Source: Bacilli bacterium
Lineage (GTDB): Bacteria; Bacillota_I; Bacilli_A; RF39; UBA660
Direction: 5' to 3'
Assembly: GCA_017428485.1 (NCBI GenBank)
Contig: JAFRQT010000038.1
Location: 1 to 62,556, forward strand
Length of the DNA: 62,556 nt
In this document: one piece after another, positions 9,577 to 18,800 of the stretch
Position numbering within the stretch: position 1 is the first letter of the stretch
How the letters are laid out: the number at the start of each line of letters is the position of its first letter
Made by a program: the position numbers and the translations under genes
Notes under the pieces: generated by a model
Told to the model about the DNA's origin: nothing
Database searches by the model: none
The model's input: only the letters and a program-made list of their open reading frames with translations

Positions 9577-10907
9577 ATGTTTAATAGATTTACTGCTATT
9601 TGGAAAAATACAAATAGAGAAATTGCATCTACAATTGTTGTAATAAATGGACTTGCCATAACTGCAGGGTCAAAACCAAGCTTTTTAGCAAATATTGGGA
9701 GCGTACATCCAATAAATTTAGCTATTATTACTACTAACACTAGAGTAAGACATACAACTGCAGCTACGGTAACACTAACTTTATCAATTAACATTAGTTT
9801 TCCAAAATTAGCTATTGCTAATGTAATTCCAATTAATATAGATGCTCTAAATTCTTTCCATATAACTTTAAATATATCAGAAAATTCTATATCATTAAGT
9901 GAAAGTCCACGAATTACAGTAACTGATGCTTGCCCTCCTGCATTACCTCCAGAGTCCATTAACATTGGTATAAATGATGTTAATATTACGCAAGCAGCTA
10001 AAGCAGTCTCATAATGTTGAATTATTTTACCGGTAAATGTGGCGGAAATCATCAAAAGTAATAACCAAGGAATTCTACTTTTCCAAATATCAAATACAGA
10101 TAGCTTTAGATATGATTTTTCAGTTGGCGTAATTGCGGCCATCTTTTCGATATCTTCTGTTGCTTCTTCTTCAATAATATCTACAACGTCATCTATTGTG
10201 ATAATTCCAACTAATTTGTTTTCTGAATCCACAACTGGTACAGCAGTAACGTCATAGTCTTGAATTATTTTAGCAACTTCTTCTTGATCCATTAATGTAT
10301 TTACTGGATGAATATCATCATCCATAATGTCTCTAATTAATTTCTCCTCATTATTAACCACTAAATCTTTTAATGTTACTTTTCCAATTAATTTTCTTTT
10401 ACTATCAATTACATAGCAAATATTAATAGTTTCTTTATCATCATAATCTTGTCTAATCTTTTTAACAGCGTCTCTAATAGTTAAGTCTTCTTTAAAGTCA
10501 ACAAATTCGACAGTCATTATACTACCTGCAGAATTTTCTGGATATTTAAGAAGTTGGTTAATATCACGTCTAGTTTCTGGATCCACTTTTTTAAGAAGCC
10601 TATGCACTACATTAGCAGGAATTTCATCCATTAAGTCGGTAGCATCATCGGCTGCCATATCATTGATGATATCAACTGCTTCTTTTTCTGTTAATGATGC
10701 AATAATCATAGCTTCCTTATCAGTATCCATATAAGAGAAAACATCTGCAGCAATATCTTTATTTAGCAATCTAAATATTTTAATAAGTTCTTTTTGAGGT
10801 AATTCTTCCAGTATTTCAGCGATGTCATATTCATTCATTTCATTTAATGTTTTTTTGATTTGTTGATAATTCTTTTCTTCTATCAATTTTTCAATATCTT
10901 CTATCAT
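9573..10907 (-). CDS. mgtE: Magnesium transporter MgtE
   Basis: 444 residues. Cytoplasmic N domain with helical repeats (about 1-130), two CBS domains (about 135-255) that sense Mg, then five hydrophobic helices to the C-terminus with the conserved MLMDSGGNAGGQAS pore segment. It brings Mg into the cell and closes when Mg is high. The ATG follows an AGGTG site. No M-box riboswitch is seen in the short upstream region, so control may be only through the CBS gate. Confidence 0.97.
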   Translation of the reverse strand: MIEDIEKLIEEKNYQQIKKTLNEMNEYDIAEILEELPQKELIKIFRLLNKDIAADVFSYMDTDKEAMIIASLTEKEAVDIINDMAADDATDLMDEIPANVVHRLLKKVDPETRRDINQLLKYPENSAGSIMTVEFVDFKEDLTIRDAVKKIRQDYDDKETINICYVIDSKRKLIGKVTLKDLVVNNEEKLIRDIMDDDIHPVNTLMDQEEVAKIIQDYDVTAVPVVDSENKLVGIITIDDVVDIIEEEATEDIEKMAAITPTEKSYLKLSVFDIWKSRIPWLLLLMISATFTGKIIQHYETALAACVILTSFIPMLMDSGGNAGGQASVTVIRGLSLNDIEFSDIFKVIWKEFRASILIGITLAIANFGKLMLIDKVSVTVAAVVCLTLVLVVIIAKFIGCTLPIFAKKLGFDPAVMASPFITTIVDAISLFVFFQIAVNLLNI

Positions 10908-11039
10908 AAAACACCTCCGCTTTTTATTTCTCCTAAATTATACTATAAAATATATAAAAAGTGTCAAAAAAATACAAAATAATTTAAATTTATATATTTT
11001 TTGAGTATAATATAAGAAGTCGAAAGAAAGAGTGGTAAT

Positions 11040-11744
11040 ATGAGCAATGGAATTCCAAAACATGTTGCGATAATAATGGATGGTAATGGAAGATGGGCAA
11101 CAAGACAAGGTAAAAAAAGAACCGAGGGCCATTATGCAGGTTATAAAAGACTTAAAAAAACTGCTTTATATATATTAAGTAAAGGTGTTAAATACTTAAG
11201 TGTTTTTGCATTTTCAACTGAGAATTTTAAAAGAAGTGAAGAGGAAGTTAGTTATCTAATGAACTTATTTGTAAAAGCATTTAAAAGTGATAAAAATTTT
11301 TTTGTTAAAAATGATATAAAAGTAGTATTTTCTGGAAGAGATAAACCTCTTAGTGATGAAGTGTTAAATGTTATGGATGAAATAGAGAAGAGCACTGAAA
11401 ATTGTAAAAAAGGAGTATTCAATTTTTGCATAAATTATGGTGGACAATCCGAAATGGTAGATGCCGCCAAAAAATTAGCAGAGGATTATAAAAATAATAA
11501 TATTGATTTAGATAAAATTGATACTGAAGAGTTCTATAAGTACCTTTATAATGATTTGCCTCCTGTTGATTTAATGATAAGAACAAGTGGCGAAATCAGA
11601 ATAAGTAATTTTATGTTATATAGTATTGCTTATGCAGAATTATATTTTACTGAAACTTGTTTCCCAGACTTTGATGAAAAAGAATTTGATAAAGCCTTAG
11701 AATCTTATCAACATAGAAATATTACAAAAGGAAGTATAAAATAA
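11040..11744 (+). CDS. uppS: Isoprenyl transferase (undecaprenyl diphosphate synthase)
   Basis: 234 residues. The cis-prenyltransferase signatures are present: HVAIIMDGNGRWAT with the catalytic Asp, GHYAGYKRLKK, SVFAFSTENFKR, INYGGQSEMVDA and DLMIRTSGEIRISNF. It adds isopentenyl units to an allylic diphosphate to make the lipid carrier for wall precursors. It converges on the IspH-prenyl synthase gene, which can supply both substrates. Cytoplasmic, membrane-associated. Confidence 0.97.
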   Translation: MSNGIPKHVAIIMDGNGRWATRQGKKRTEGHYAGYKRLKKTALYILSKGVKYLSVFAFSTENFKRSEEEVSYLMNLFVKAFKSDKNFFVKNDIKVVFSGRDKPLSDEVLNVMDEIEKSTENCKKGVFNFCINYGGQSEMVDAAKKLAEDYKNNNIDLDKIDTEEFYKYLYNDLPPVDLMIRTSGEIRISNFMLYSIAYAELYFTETCFPDFDEKEFDKALESYQHRNITKGSIK

Positions 11745-11773
11745 AAATAAATGTTTAAAACATTTATTTTTTT
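11744..11773. terminator. Bidirectional terminator uppS / ispH fusion
   Basis: AAAATAAATG/CATTTATTTT stem with A run on one side and T run on the other, between two convergent genes. Confidence 0.85.
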
Positions 11774-13635
11774 CTTATTTCTAAATATTTAATAAATCCT
11801 AATAAAATTTGTTTTATATCTTCTTTGATATTTAGCTTATTGATATTATTTTTAACTTCATTAAACATCTCATTCATTTTTTTATTCGCATATTCTAATG
11901 CACCAGATTCTTTAAATATTTTTTGTATTTCTTTTGATTTATTTTTCTTTCCATAATATTTTAATAAATCATTTAAATATTCTTTTTTGTTTATTTTTAT
12001 ATAAGAATAAAGTATTGTTTGTTTAAATTCTTCAATATCAGAACTTGTTGATTTACCAATTAATTTATTATCTCCAAATACTCCTAAAATATCATCTTTT
12101 ATTTGAAATGCTATTCCTAAATTAAGTAATGTGTCTTTAAATGTATTTATTTCTTTAGTACTTGAATTTCCTAATATCATACCAAGTATAAAAGGTCCCA
12201 CTATAGTGTAATATGATGTTTTTAATTTATATATTTCCAAAATATCATTTTCATATAATTTATGATTTTTATCATTTTTTTCTATAAAAGGTAGATATAC
12301 ATCTAATATTTCGCCTTTGATAGTATTAATTATTATTTCATTATAATAATGTAATATTTTAGATAAGTTTTTATCTTTTTTATAATTATCAACAATTATT
12401 TGATTAGAATAATATAAGCCTAAGTCCCCGATGCATAGTGCAAGTGAAGTAGGGGTACTATCTATTTTATATTTATTAAAATCATCTTTATATTTTTCAT
12501 GAATAGTTTTTTTACCTCTTCTAACATCTGCATTATCTATAATATCATCATGAATTAGTATTGATGTTTCAAATGTTTCATATGCAATAGACAGTGGAGT
12601 AGAATAATTATCATTATTATGTAATTTATATCCTAAATCTATTAGGCAGCCTCTTATAAATTTACCATCTTTATTCATCTCAATAAATTTATTTATTGCA
12701 TCTTTAATTATTCTATTATCAGTATTATTTAATAATGAATTATTATATTTATCTATTTCTTTAATAAGTTCTTTTAATTTATTTTTATAATATATTACAA
12801 ACTGTAGTAAGTTAGAATATTCATAAACTTGTTCTTTTAGCGTAGATGCTCCTCCAGTAAATCCAATTCTTGTATTTTCACTATAATTCTCTTTTATAAT
12901 AAAATCATAAAAATCTTCTATATTTGAAAAATAATATGTTTTGGTTTTCTCATTGCATACATTATATAATTCTTTAGTATTAGAACTATTTTTTCCACCT
13001 ATAACAAACATAATATCTAAATTATTAGTAATGTCTACTGATGATGATTGTATTAATTTGCTAGCATTACATATTGTGTTTTTGTATTCATATGAAATAT
13101 TATTATCATTTAAATAATTAATTAATGAATCTAATTTGTCTTTATTAATAGTAGTTTGACAGACAATGAAATAGTTATTGTCATTTAATTTTTTATAATC
13201 ATCCTTGTTTTCTATAATTATAGCTTCATTATTGCACCATCCATTAGTGCCTATTACTTCTGGATGATCTTTTTTACCCACTATTATTATTTTCTTTCCT
13301 TTATTATAATTTTCTTCTACAATTTCATGTATCATTTTAACTTTAATACACGTAGCATCATGATAATTGATTTTTTTCTTATTTAAATATTCATATGTGC
13401 TTTTAGGTTCACCATGAGCCCTGATTATTAAAATATCATCTTTTTTTAATATATTTAAATCATCAATACATTCAATATTTGCTTTTTTTAATAATTCAAT
13501 TACATATGGATTATGTAATATTTCTTTATATATAAAAATATTTTTATTCTTATTTTTTTCCTTTAAGTCAAAGGCAAGTTTAATTGCTGTATTGGCTCCG
13601 GCACAGGTACCAAATATTTTAGGATAATATATCAT
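11764..13635 (-). CDS. IspH-polyprenyl synthase fusion protein
   Basis: 623 residues with two full enzymes in one frame. Residues 1-278 are IspH (HMBPP reductase): cluster cysteines C11, C96, C189, plus H41 (LHNPYV), H74 (RAHGEP), H124/E126 (DHPEVIGT) and GGKNSSNT. This makes IPP and DMAPP, the last MEP step. Residues about 290-620 are a trans-prenyl synthase: first Asp motif HDDIIDNADVRRG at 362-374, second Asp motif FQIKDDILGVFGD at 510-522. It would condense IPP onto allylic diphosphates. The linker is short and there is no internal stop. Product chain length cannot be read. I do not know this fusion as a standard arrangement. Confidence 0.93.
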   Translation of the reverse strand: MIYYPKIFGTCAGANTAIKLAFDLKEKNKNKNIFIYKEILHNPYVIELLKKANIECIDDLNILKKDDILIIRAHGEPKSTYEYLNKKKINYHDATCIKVKMIHEIVEENYNKGKKIIIVGKKDHPEVIGTNGWCNNEAIIIENKDDYKKLNDNNYFIVCQTTINKDKLDSLINYLNDNNISYEYKNTICNASKLIQSSSVDITNNLDIMFVIGGKNSSNTKELYNVCNEKTKTYYFSNIEDFYDFIIKENYSENTRIGFTGGASTLKEQVYEYSNLLQFVIYYKNKLKELIKEIDKYNNSLLNNTDNRIIKDAINKFIEMNKDGKFIRGCLIDLGYKLHNNDNYSTPLSIAYETFETSILIHDDIIDNADVRRGKKTIHEKYKDDFNKYKIDSTPTSLALCIGDLGLYYSNQIIVDNYKKDKNLSKILHYYNEIIINTIKGEILDVYLPFIEKNDKNHKLYENDILEIYKLKTSYYTIVGPFILGMILGNSSTKEINTFKDTLLNLGIAFQIKDDILGVFGDNKLIGKSTSSDIEEFKQTILYSYIKINKKEYLNDLLKYYGKKNKSKEIQKIFKESGALEYANKKMNEMFNEVKNNINKLNIKEDIKQILLGFIKYLEIRKK

Positions 13636-13724
13636 TCTTTCACCTCATGATAATTATATCATATATTTCATATTGTTATATTTCATTATTTTTGATAAAA
13701 TACTACATAGAAGGAGTGATGTTT

Positions 13725-13976
13725 ATGTCAAATGATGAAACTACTGTAGTAGATACAGAAAGTATTATTAATAAGAACACTAAAAAGACATTACTTAAAA
13801 TATGTGAAGACTTGGAAGAAAGAGGATATAATCCAACAAAACAAATAGTCGCTTATTTAGTAAGCGGTGATCCCGGATATATATCTAGTTATAAAGAATG
13901 TAGAAGTAGAATTCTTGAGTTTAAAAGGGAAGATATACTAGAATTAATGCTAGTTAACTTTATTAAAGAAAAATGA
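13725..13976 (+). CDS. IreB family regulatory phosphoprotein
   Basis: 83 residues from the ATG at 13725, eight bases after AAGGAG; the ATG at 13719 is too close to that site. The family pattern is plain: SNDETTVVDTES, then EERGYNPTKQIVAYLVSGDP and SYKECRSRILEFKRED. In Enterococcus IreB is phosphorylated by the PASTA kinase IreK and influences cephalosporin resistance. N-terminal Thr residues are retained. It overlaps ruvX by four bases. Confidence 0.93.
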   Translation: MSNDETTVVDTESIINKNTKKTLLKICEDLEERGYNPTKQIVAYLVSGDPGYISSYKECRSRILEFKREDILELMLVNFIKEK

Positions 13977-14392
13977 TATATTTAGGTTTGGACTTAGGAA
14001 GTAAAACATTAGGACTTAGTATAAGTGATAGAACAGCAACTATAGCGACATCTTTAGATGTAATAAGATATGAAACAGAAGAAGAATTAATGAGAAAACT
14101 AGAAGATGTTGTTATTAATTTTAATGTGGATGCATTTGTACTTGGCAATCCTAAAAATTTAGATGGTAGTTTATCTAAAAGAAGTGAAATAACTTTAGAA
14201 TTTAGAGATAAATTAATATCTAAATTTAATAAAGAAGTAATTATGCAAGATGAGAGGCTTTCTACTGTTGAAGCAGAAAGAATGTTAATAAATAATAATA
14301 CAAAAAGAAAGAATAGAAAGAAAGTAATTGATAAGATTGCTGCGACTATAATACTTCAAGCATATCTTGATAGGAGGACTAATGAAAGATAA
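13973..14392 (+). CDS. ruvX: RuvX/YqgF RNase H-fold nuclease
   Basis: 139 residues, normal size. YLGLDLGSKTLGLSISD holds the first acidic residue, LGNPKNLDGSLSKRS and MQDERLSTVEAERML the others, and DKIAATIILQAYLD the last Asp. The family is assigned to pre-16S rRNA 5' end processing and Holliday junction resolution. It overlaps ireB (ATGA) and the DUF1292 gene, in the order known from Bacillus (yrzL-yrrK-yrzB). Confidence 0.95.
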   Translation: MIYLGLDLGSKTLGLSISDRTATIATSLDVIRYETEEELMRKLEDVVINFNVDAFVLGNPKNLDGSLSKRSEITLEFRDKLISKFNKEVIMQDERLSTVEAERMLINNNTKRKNRKKVIDKIAATIILQAYLDRRTNER

Positions 14393-14645
14393 TCATATTA
14401 CATTAAAAGATTCTCATGGTAAAAAGCATGAATATAGAGTTATCTTAGATATTGAAGATACCACATTAAAAGTAAATTATCTTATATATACAGATGAAGA
14501 AAAAGATAAAAATGGTAATGTTGTTTGTTATGCTTCAACTTATGTTTTAAGCGATAAAGGAAATATAACAAAATTAAAACCAATATCAAAAGAAGAAGAA
14601 TATGATTTTCTATCAAGAGTACTTGATTCTTTAGAAAGTGAGTAG
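14382..14645 (+). CDS. DUF1292 family protein (YrzB-like)
   Basis: 87 residues. The ATG at 14382 follows TAGGAGGACTA inside the end of ruvX; an upstream in-frame start at 14367 precedes that site and was rejected. Acidic small protein ending SKEEEYDFLSRVLDSLESE, matching the YrzB position between ruvX and mltG. Function unknown in all organisms I know of. Confidence 0.88.
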   Translation: MKDNHITLKDSHGKKHEYRVILDIEDTTLKVNYLIYTDEEKDKNGNVVCYASTYVLSDKGNITKLKPISKEEEYDFLSRVLDSLESE

Positions 14646-14646
14646 T

Positions 14647-15714
14647 ATGAAAAAAATAATTATATTTATAGTTTCAATAATTTTGGTGGCTTCTATTGCT
14701 TTAGTAGGAGCATATTTTTATTGTATAAATTATCATGGCGAAAGTGAAAAAGTAATTATTAATGTTAAAGAAGGACAAACTTATAGTACATTATCTAGTT
14801 TGTTAAAGGAAAAAGATTTAATTAAGTCTGAATTAGCATATAAGATTTATATTAAATTTAAAAAGCCAACTAATCTTGAGCATGGTGATTATATTTTAAA
14901 TAAACATAATAATGTATCTGAATTAATCGAAACATTAGAAAAAGGTAGTGTTAATTTGCAAGAAACAAAGATGGTAACTTTTGTTGAAGGTAAGAACATG
15001 AGATATATTATAAATAAAATAACTAGTGAGTTTAGTATTACTGAAAGTGAAATATTAGATAAATTAAAGGATACAAAATATTTAGATGGTTTAATTGATA
15101 AATATTGGTTTTTAACTGATGATATTAAGAATAGTAAAATATATTATTCACTTGAAGGATATTTATTCCCAGATACATATGAATTTTATGTTAATACAAG
15201 TGTTGAAGATATATTTAGAACTATGCTAAATAATATGGAAAACAAATTAGAAAAATATAAAGAAGAAGTGACATCAAGTAAACATACTATTCATGAAATG
15301 ATAACATTATCATCAATAATTGAACTTGAAGCAAGTTCTTCTGATGATAGAAAAGGTGTCGCTGGAGTATTCTACAATAGACTTAAAGATGGTTGGTCAT
15401 TGGGTAGTGATGTTACAACTTATTATGCAGAACGTATTGATAATTGGTCTCGTGATCTAAAAATGAGTGAATTAAAGTCATGTAATTCATATAATACAAG
15501 AAGTTCATGTATGAATGGAAAATTACCAGTAGGACCTATATGTAATCCAGGTATTAAATCAATCGAAGCCGCAATAGAACCTACAGATCATAATTACTAT
15601 TATTTCGTAGCTGATAAATATGGAAAAACTTATTTTAGTAAGACTGATGGAGAACACACAAGTACTGTTTCTAGACTAAAAAGAGAAGGACTATGGATAA
15701 ATTACGAAAGTTAA
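14647..15714 (+). CDS. mltG: Endolytic murein transglycosylase MltG
   Basis: 355 residues from ATG 14647. One N-terminal membrane helix (about 4-26), a LysM-like region, then the YceG catalytic domain with SSIIELEASSSDDRKGVAG (catalytic Glu) and PVGPICNPGIKSIEAAIEP. MltG cleaves new glycan strands at the membrane and sets their length. It overlaps trmR by 22 bases. Confidence 0.95.
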   Translation: MKKIIIFIVSIILVASIALVGAYFYCINYHGESEKVIINVKEGQTYSTLSSLLKEKDLIKSELAYKIYIKFKKPTNLEHGDYILNKHNNVSELIETLEKGSVNLQETKMVTFVEGKNMRYIINKITSEFSITESEILDKLKDTKYLDGLIDKYWFLTDDIKNSKIYYSLEGYLFPDTYEFYVNTSVEDIFRTMLNNMENKLEKYKEEVTSSKHTIHEMITLSSIIELEASSSDDRKGVAGVFYNRLKDGWSLGSDVTTYYAERIDNWSRDLKMSELKSCNSYNTRSSCMNGKLPVGPICNPGIKSIEAAIEPTDHNYYYFVADKYGKTYFSKTDGEHTSTVSRLKREGLWINYES

Positions 15715-16286
15715 TAAATGAAATTAAAGAGTATGGAAATAAAAATAATGTTCCAATAATGAGTGAAGAAACAATAAATACTATTAATAAAATAATTAAT
15801 GATAATGAAATTCACTCAATACTAGAAATAGGTACAGCAATAGGATATTCAACAATATGTTTTGCAAGTAATAAATGTGTTAATAATATTACAAGTATAG
15901 AAAGAGATAATGATAGATTTGATATTGCAGTTTCAAATGTTAAACTAAGTGAACTTAATAATATTGTATTAATACATGGTGATGCATTAGAAGTAAATAT
16001 TAATGATAAATTCGATTTAATAATCATTGATGCTGCTAAAAGCCAAAATATGAATTTCTTAAATAAATATAGTTCTAATTTAAATAAAAACGGAATTATT
16101 ATTATAGATAATTTAAGTTTTCATGGATATGTAGGAAAAAGTTCTGAAATTAAAAGTAGAAACTTAAGACAAATGGTTAGAAAAATAGAAAAGTTTATTG
16201 ATTATCTTAAAAATAATGATGAATATAATGTAGAATTTATAGAAGTGGGTGACACAATAGGGGTATGCAAAAAGAAAAATATTTAA
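15693..16286 (+). CDS. trmR: tRNA 5-hydroxyuridine methyltransferase TrmR-like
   Basis: 197 residues. Class I SAM-dependent O-methyltransferase fold: ILEIGTAIGYSTICFA binds SAM, DLIIIDAAKSQ and IIIIDNLSFHG carry acidic metal and SAM contacts. In Bacillus the equivalent gene yrrM makes 5-methoxyuridine at tRNA position 34 from the product of TrhP1/TrhP2, which are the next two genes here. The context makes the tRNA assignment much stronger than sequence alone. Confidence 0.9.
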   Translation: MDKLRKLINEIKEYGNKNNVPIMSEETINTINKIINDNEIHSILEIGTAIGYSTICFASNKCVNNITSIERDNDRFDIAVSNVKLSELNNIVLIHGDALEVNINDKFDLIIIDAAKSQNMNFLNKYSSNLNKNGIIIIDNLSFHGYVGKSSEIKSRNLRQMVRKIEKFIDYLKNNDEYNVEFIEVGDTIGVCKKKNI

Positions 16287-17062
16287 TTATTCCAAATAAT
16301 AAAGAGTTGAAATTATTTAATAATTTCAATACTTTTATTTTGCCTTTAAAAGATTATTCTATTGGATTTGATATTTATTTTAATCTTGATGAAATAAATG
16401 AATTATCTAATAAATATAATGTCTATGTTATTATGAATAAATTCTTACATAAAAATATAGATGAATTTAGAAAAATATATAATAGTTTTAATAAAAATAT
16501 TATGTTTATTGTGGAAGATATTGGTCTTACAGATATAATATCTAAAGATAGATTGGTTATGTATGAAAATCATATATTATCTAATTATAGTGCAATTAAT
16601 TATTTAAATGAACTTGGATATAAAAATGTAGTCATTAATAATGATCTAACAATAGATGAAATTAAAGAAATAAAGAATAAAACAAAATCTAATTTATTTT
16701 ATTTTTATATATCTAAAAATCATTTAATGTATTCTCGTAGAAATTTAGTAAGTAATTTTAATAAAAATTATAATTTAGAAAATAAAGATAGTTACAAATT
16801 GAGGGAATTAGTATCAAATAAGATATTGGATATAAAAGAAGAAAAAGATGGAACAGTAGTAACATTTGATAAAATATTTTGTGCATCTAAATATTTAAAT
16901 GAATTTGGAAATATAAATTTAATTATTAATTTAAGTGGAATAGATGATATAAATACCAAAATGATACTTGTAAACTATAATAATAAAGAATTATATAATC
17001 TTATAGATAGTGATTATTATTTCTTAGAACATGATATTAAATATAAGGTGGGTGATTTATAA
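16265..17062 (+). CDS. U32 peptidase-like tRNA hydroxylation protein TrhP1
   Basis: 265 residues, overlapping trmR by 22 bases and ending where the next gene starts (TAATG). It is a diverged, shorter member of the U32 peptidase superfamily (about 390 residues in the next gene), in the place of Bacillus yrrN. The pair is needed for prephenate-dependent hydroxylation of tRNA U34. Sequence similarity alone is weak; the call rests mainly on synteny. Confidence 0.75.
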   Translation: MQKEKYLIIPNNKELKLFNNFNTFILPLKDYSIGFDIYFNLDEINELSNKYNVYVIMNKFLHKNIDEFRKIYNSFNKNIMFIVEDIGLTDIISKDRLVMYENHILSNYSAINYLNELGYKNVVINNDLTIDEIKEIKNKTKSNLFYFYISKNHLMYSRRNLVSNFNKNYNLENKDSYKLRELVSNKILDIKEEKDGTVVTFDKIFCASKYLNEFGNINLIINLSGIDDINTKMILVNYNNKELYNLIDSDYYFLEHDIKYKVGDL

Positions 17063-18237
17063 TGAAATATGAATTATTACTACCTGCTGGTGATTTAGAC
17101 AGATTAAAATTTGCATGTCTTTATGGAGCAGATGCTGTATATATTGGCGGATATAATTATAGTTTAAGAGCTAATGCTAATAATTTCTCTTTAGATGAAA
17201 TTAAAGAAGGTACTGAATTTGCACATAAATTATCTAAAAAAGTGTATGTTACTGTTAATATGATATTTCATAATGAAGATTTAAGCAATTTAGACACTTA
17301 TTTAATAGAGTTAGATAAAATAGGTATAGATGCTTATATTGTTAGTGATTTTGCTGTTATAGAGGCTATAAAGCGTCTAAAATTAAAAACTAAATTCTTT
17401 ATATCTACACAAAAATCAATAACTAACTTAGAAGCAGTTAAATTTTATAAAGATTTAGGAGCATATAGAGTTGTTTTAGCACGTGAGTGTAGTCGTGAAG
17501 ATATAAAATATATAAAAGAAAATATAGATACTGAAGTAGAAGTATTTATACATGGAGCTATGTGTACAAGTTATAGTGGAAGATGTGTAATGTCTAATTA
17601 TGTAACACTTAGGGATTCTAATAGAGGGGGGTGTTCTCAAGTCTGTAGATTTGTATTTGATAACAATACTCCATATGATTATGCATTTTCTTCCAAAGAT
17701 TTGAATATGATAGATTATCTAAGTGATATGATGGATTTGAATGTTGAATCATATAAAATAGAGGGTAGAATGAAAAGTCTTTATTATATAGCTACTGTTG
17801 CGAATGCATATAGGACTATAATGGATAATAAAATAAACGGTACTTTAACTGAAGACATAATTAAATATTATAAAAAAATACTAAATAGAGTATCTAATCG
17901 TGAAAATGAACCACAATTTTATAATGGAGTTCCAGGAGTAGAAGGACAATATTATAGTGGTAGACAAGAAGTAAGTAATAAAGATTTCTTAGGATTAGTA
18001 TTATCATATGATAAAAACAAAAAAGAAGCAGTAATCGAACAAAGAAACAAATTTAGTGTTGGGGATACAGTAGAAGTATTTGGGCCAAAAACAAGTGTAC
18101 AAACATTTAAAATTGAATATATTAAGAATAGTGATGAAGAAAATGTAGATTCAGCATCACATGCGCAAGAAATTGTCAAAATAAATATACCATTTGATGT
18201 TTCCGCTAGTGATATTATGAGGGTTAAAATATCTTGA
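17062..18237 (+). CDS. U32 peptidase family tRNA hydroxylation protein TrhP2
   Basis: 391 residues. U32 signatures: ELLLPAGDLDRLKFACLYGA at the start, VFIHGAMCTSYSGRCVMSNY and GGCSQVCRF (conserved cysteines) in the middle, then a beta-rich C-terminal domain. In Bacillus yrrO this enzyme family acts in tRNA 5-hydroxyuridine formation. The order mltG-trmR-trhP1-trhP2-greA matches Bacillus apart from a missing udk. Confidence 0.92.
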   Translation: MKYELLLPAGDLDRLKFACLYGADAVYIGGYNYSLRANANNFSLDEIKEGTEFAHKLSKKVYVTVNMIFHNEDLSNLDTYLIELDKIGIDAYIVSDFAVIEAIKRLKLKTKFFISTQKSITNLEAVKFYKDLGAYRVVLARECSREDIKYIKENIDTEVEVFIHGAMCTSYSGRCVMSNYVTLRDSNRGGCSQVCRFVFDNNTPYDYAFSSKDLNMIDYLSDMMDLNVESYKIEGRMKSLYYIATVANAYRTIMDNKINGTLTEDIIKYYKKILNRVSNRENEPQFYNGVPGVEGQYYSGRQEVSNKDFLGLVLSYDKNKKEAVIEQRNKFSVGDTVEVFGPKTSVQTFKIEYIKNSDEENVDSASHAQEIVKINIPFDVSASDIMRVKIS

Positions 18238-18262
18238 CAAAATATTAAAAATATAGTATCAT
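18234..18262 (+). promoter_or_regulatory. Sigma-A promoter of greA
   Basis: TTGACA (18234-18239), overlapping the trhP2 stop, 17-base spacer, TATCAT (18257-18262). Confidence 0.8.
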
Positions 18263-18291
18263 TTTTTGGTGCGAGAAAGAGGTGGCTTAAA

Positions 18292-18762
18292 TTGAAAAAG
18301 AAAGAAATATTTTTAACCAGTGAAGGTTATTTAGAATTAGAAAACGAGTTACATTACTTAAAAACAGAAAAAAGAAAAGAAGTAACTCAAACATTAAAAG
18401 ATGCAAGAGCATTAGGTGATCTTTCTGAAAACTCTGAATATGAGCAAGCGAGAGAAGATCAAGCTAATTTAGAAAAGAGAATAGTTGAAGTAGAGTATGC
18501 ATTAGAACATGCTGTAGTTATAGATAAAGCTGAAACAGATGGAACTGTAGGTATTGGTTCTGAAGTAAAACTTAAATATGAAGATGATGATGATACTGAA
18601 AGTTATAAAATAGTAGGTAGTCAAGAAGCAGATCCATTTAATAATAAAATTTCAAATGAAAGTCCAATTGCAGCAGCAATCATGGGACACAAAGTTGGAG
18701 ACACTGTTGAAGTATCTTCACCAGATGGATTTTATAGTGTTAAAATAGTAGCAATAGGATAG
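18292..18762 (+). CDS. greA: Transcription elongation factor GreA
   Basis: 156 residues. The start is TTG at 18292, preceded by AAAGAGGTGG; this gives the usual N-terminus KKKEIFLTSEGYLELENEL. The coiled-coil tip DARALGDLSENSEYEQAR holds the acidic residues that reach the RNA polymerase active site to rescue backtracked complexes. The C-terminal FKBP-like part ends PDGFYSVKIVAIG. It has its own promoter and terminator. Confidence 0.97.
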   Translation: MKKKEIFLTSEGYLELENELHYLKTEKRKEVTQTLKDARALGDLSENSEYEQAREDQANLEKRIVEVEYALEHAVVIDKAETDGTVGIGSEVKLKYEDDDDTESYKIVGSQEADPFNNKISNESPIAAAIMGHKVGDTVEVSSPDGFYSVKIVAIG

Positions 18763-18778
18763 TAAAATATCCTTTTTT
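18756..18778 (+). terminator. Intrinsic terminator of greA
   Basis: AGGATA/TATCCT stem around the greA stop, then a run of T. Confidence 0.75.
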
Positions 18779-18800
18779 GTGTTTAATATAGGGAGGAATT

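Noticed and set aside
9457..10014. 185-codon + strand frame opposite mgtE
   Set aside because: Shadow of the mgtE membrane region and crosses the bidirectional terminator at 9544-9576.
10908..11039. M-box Mg riboswitch before mgtE
   Set aside because: The divergent gap is only 132 bases and shows a plain AT-rich promoter region without M-box elements or a terminator.
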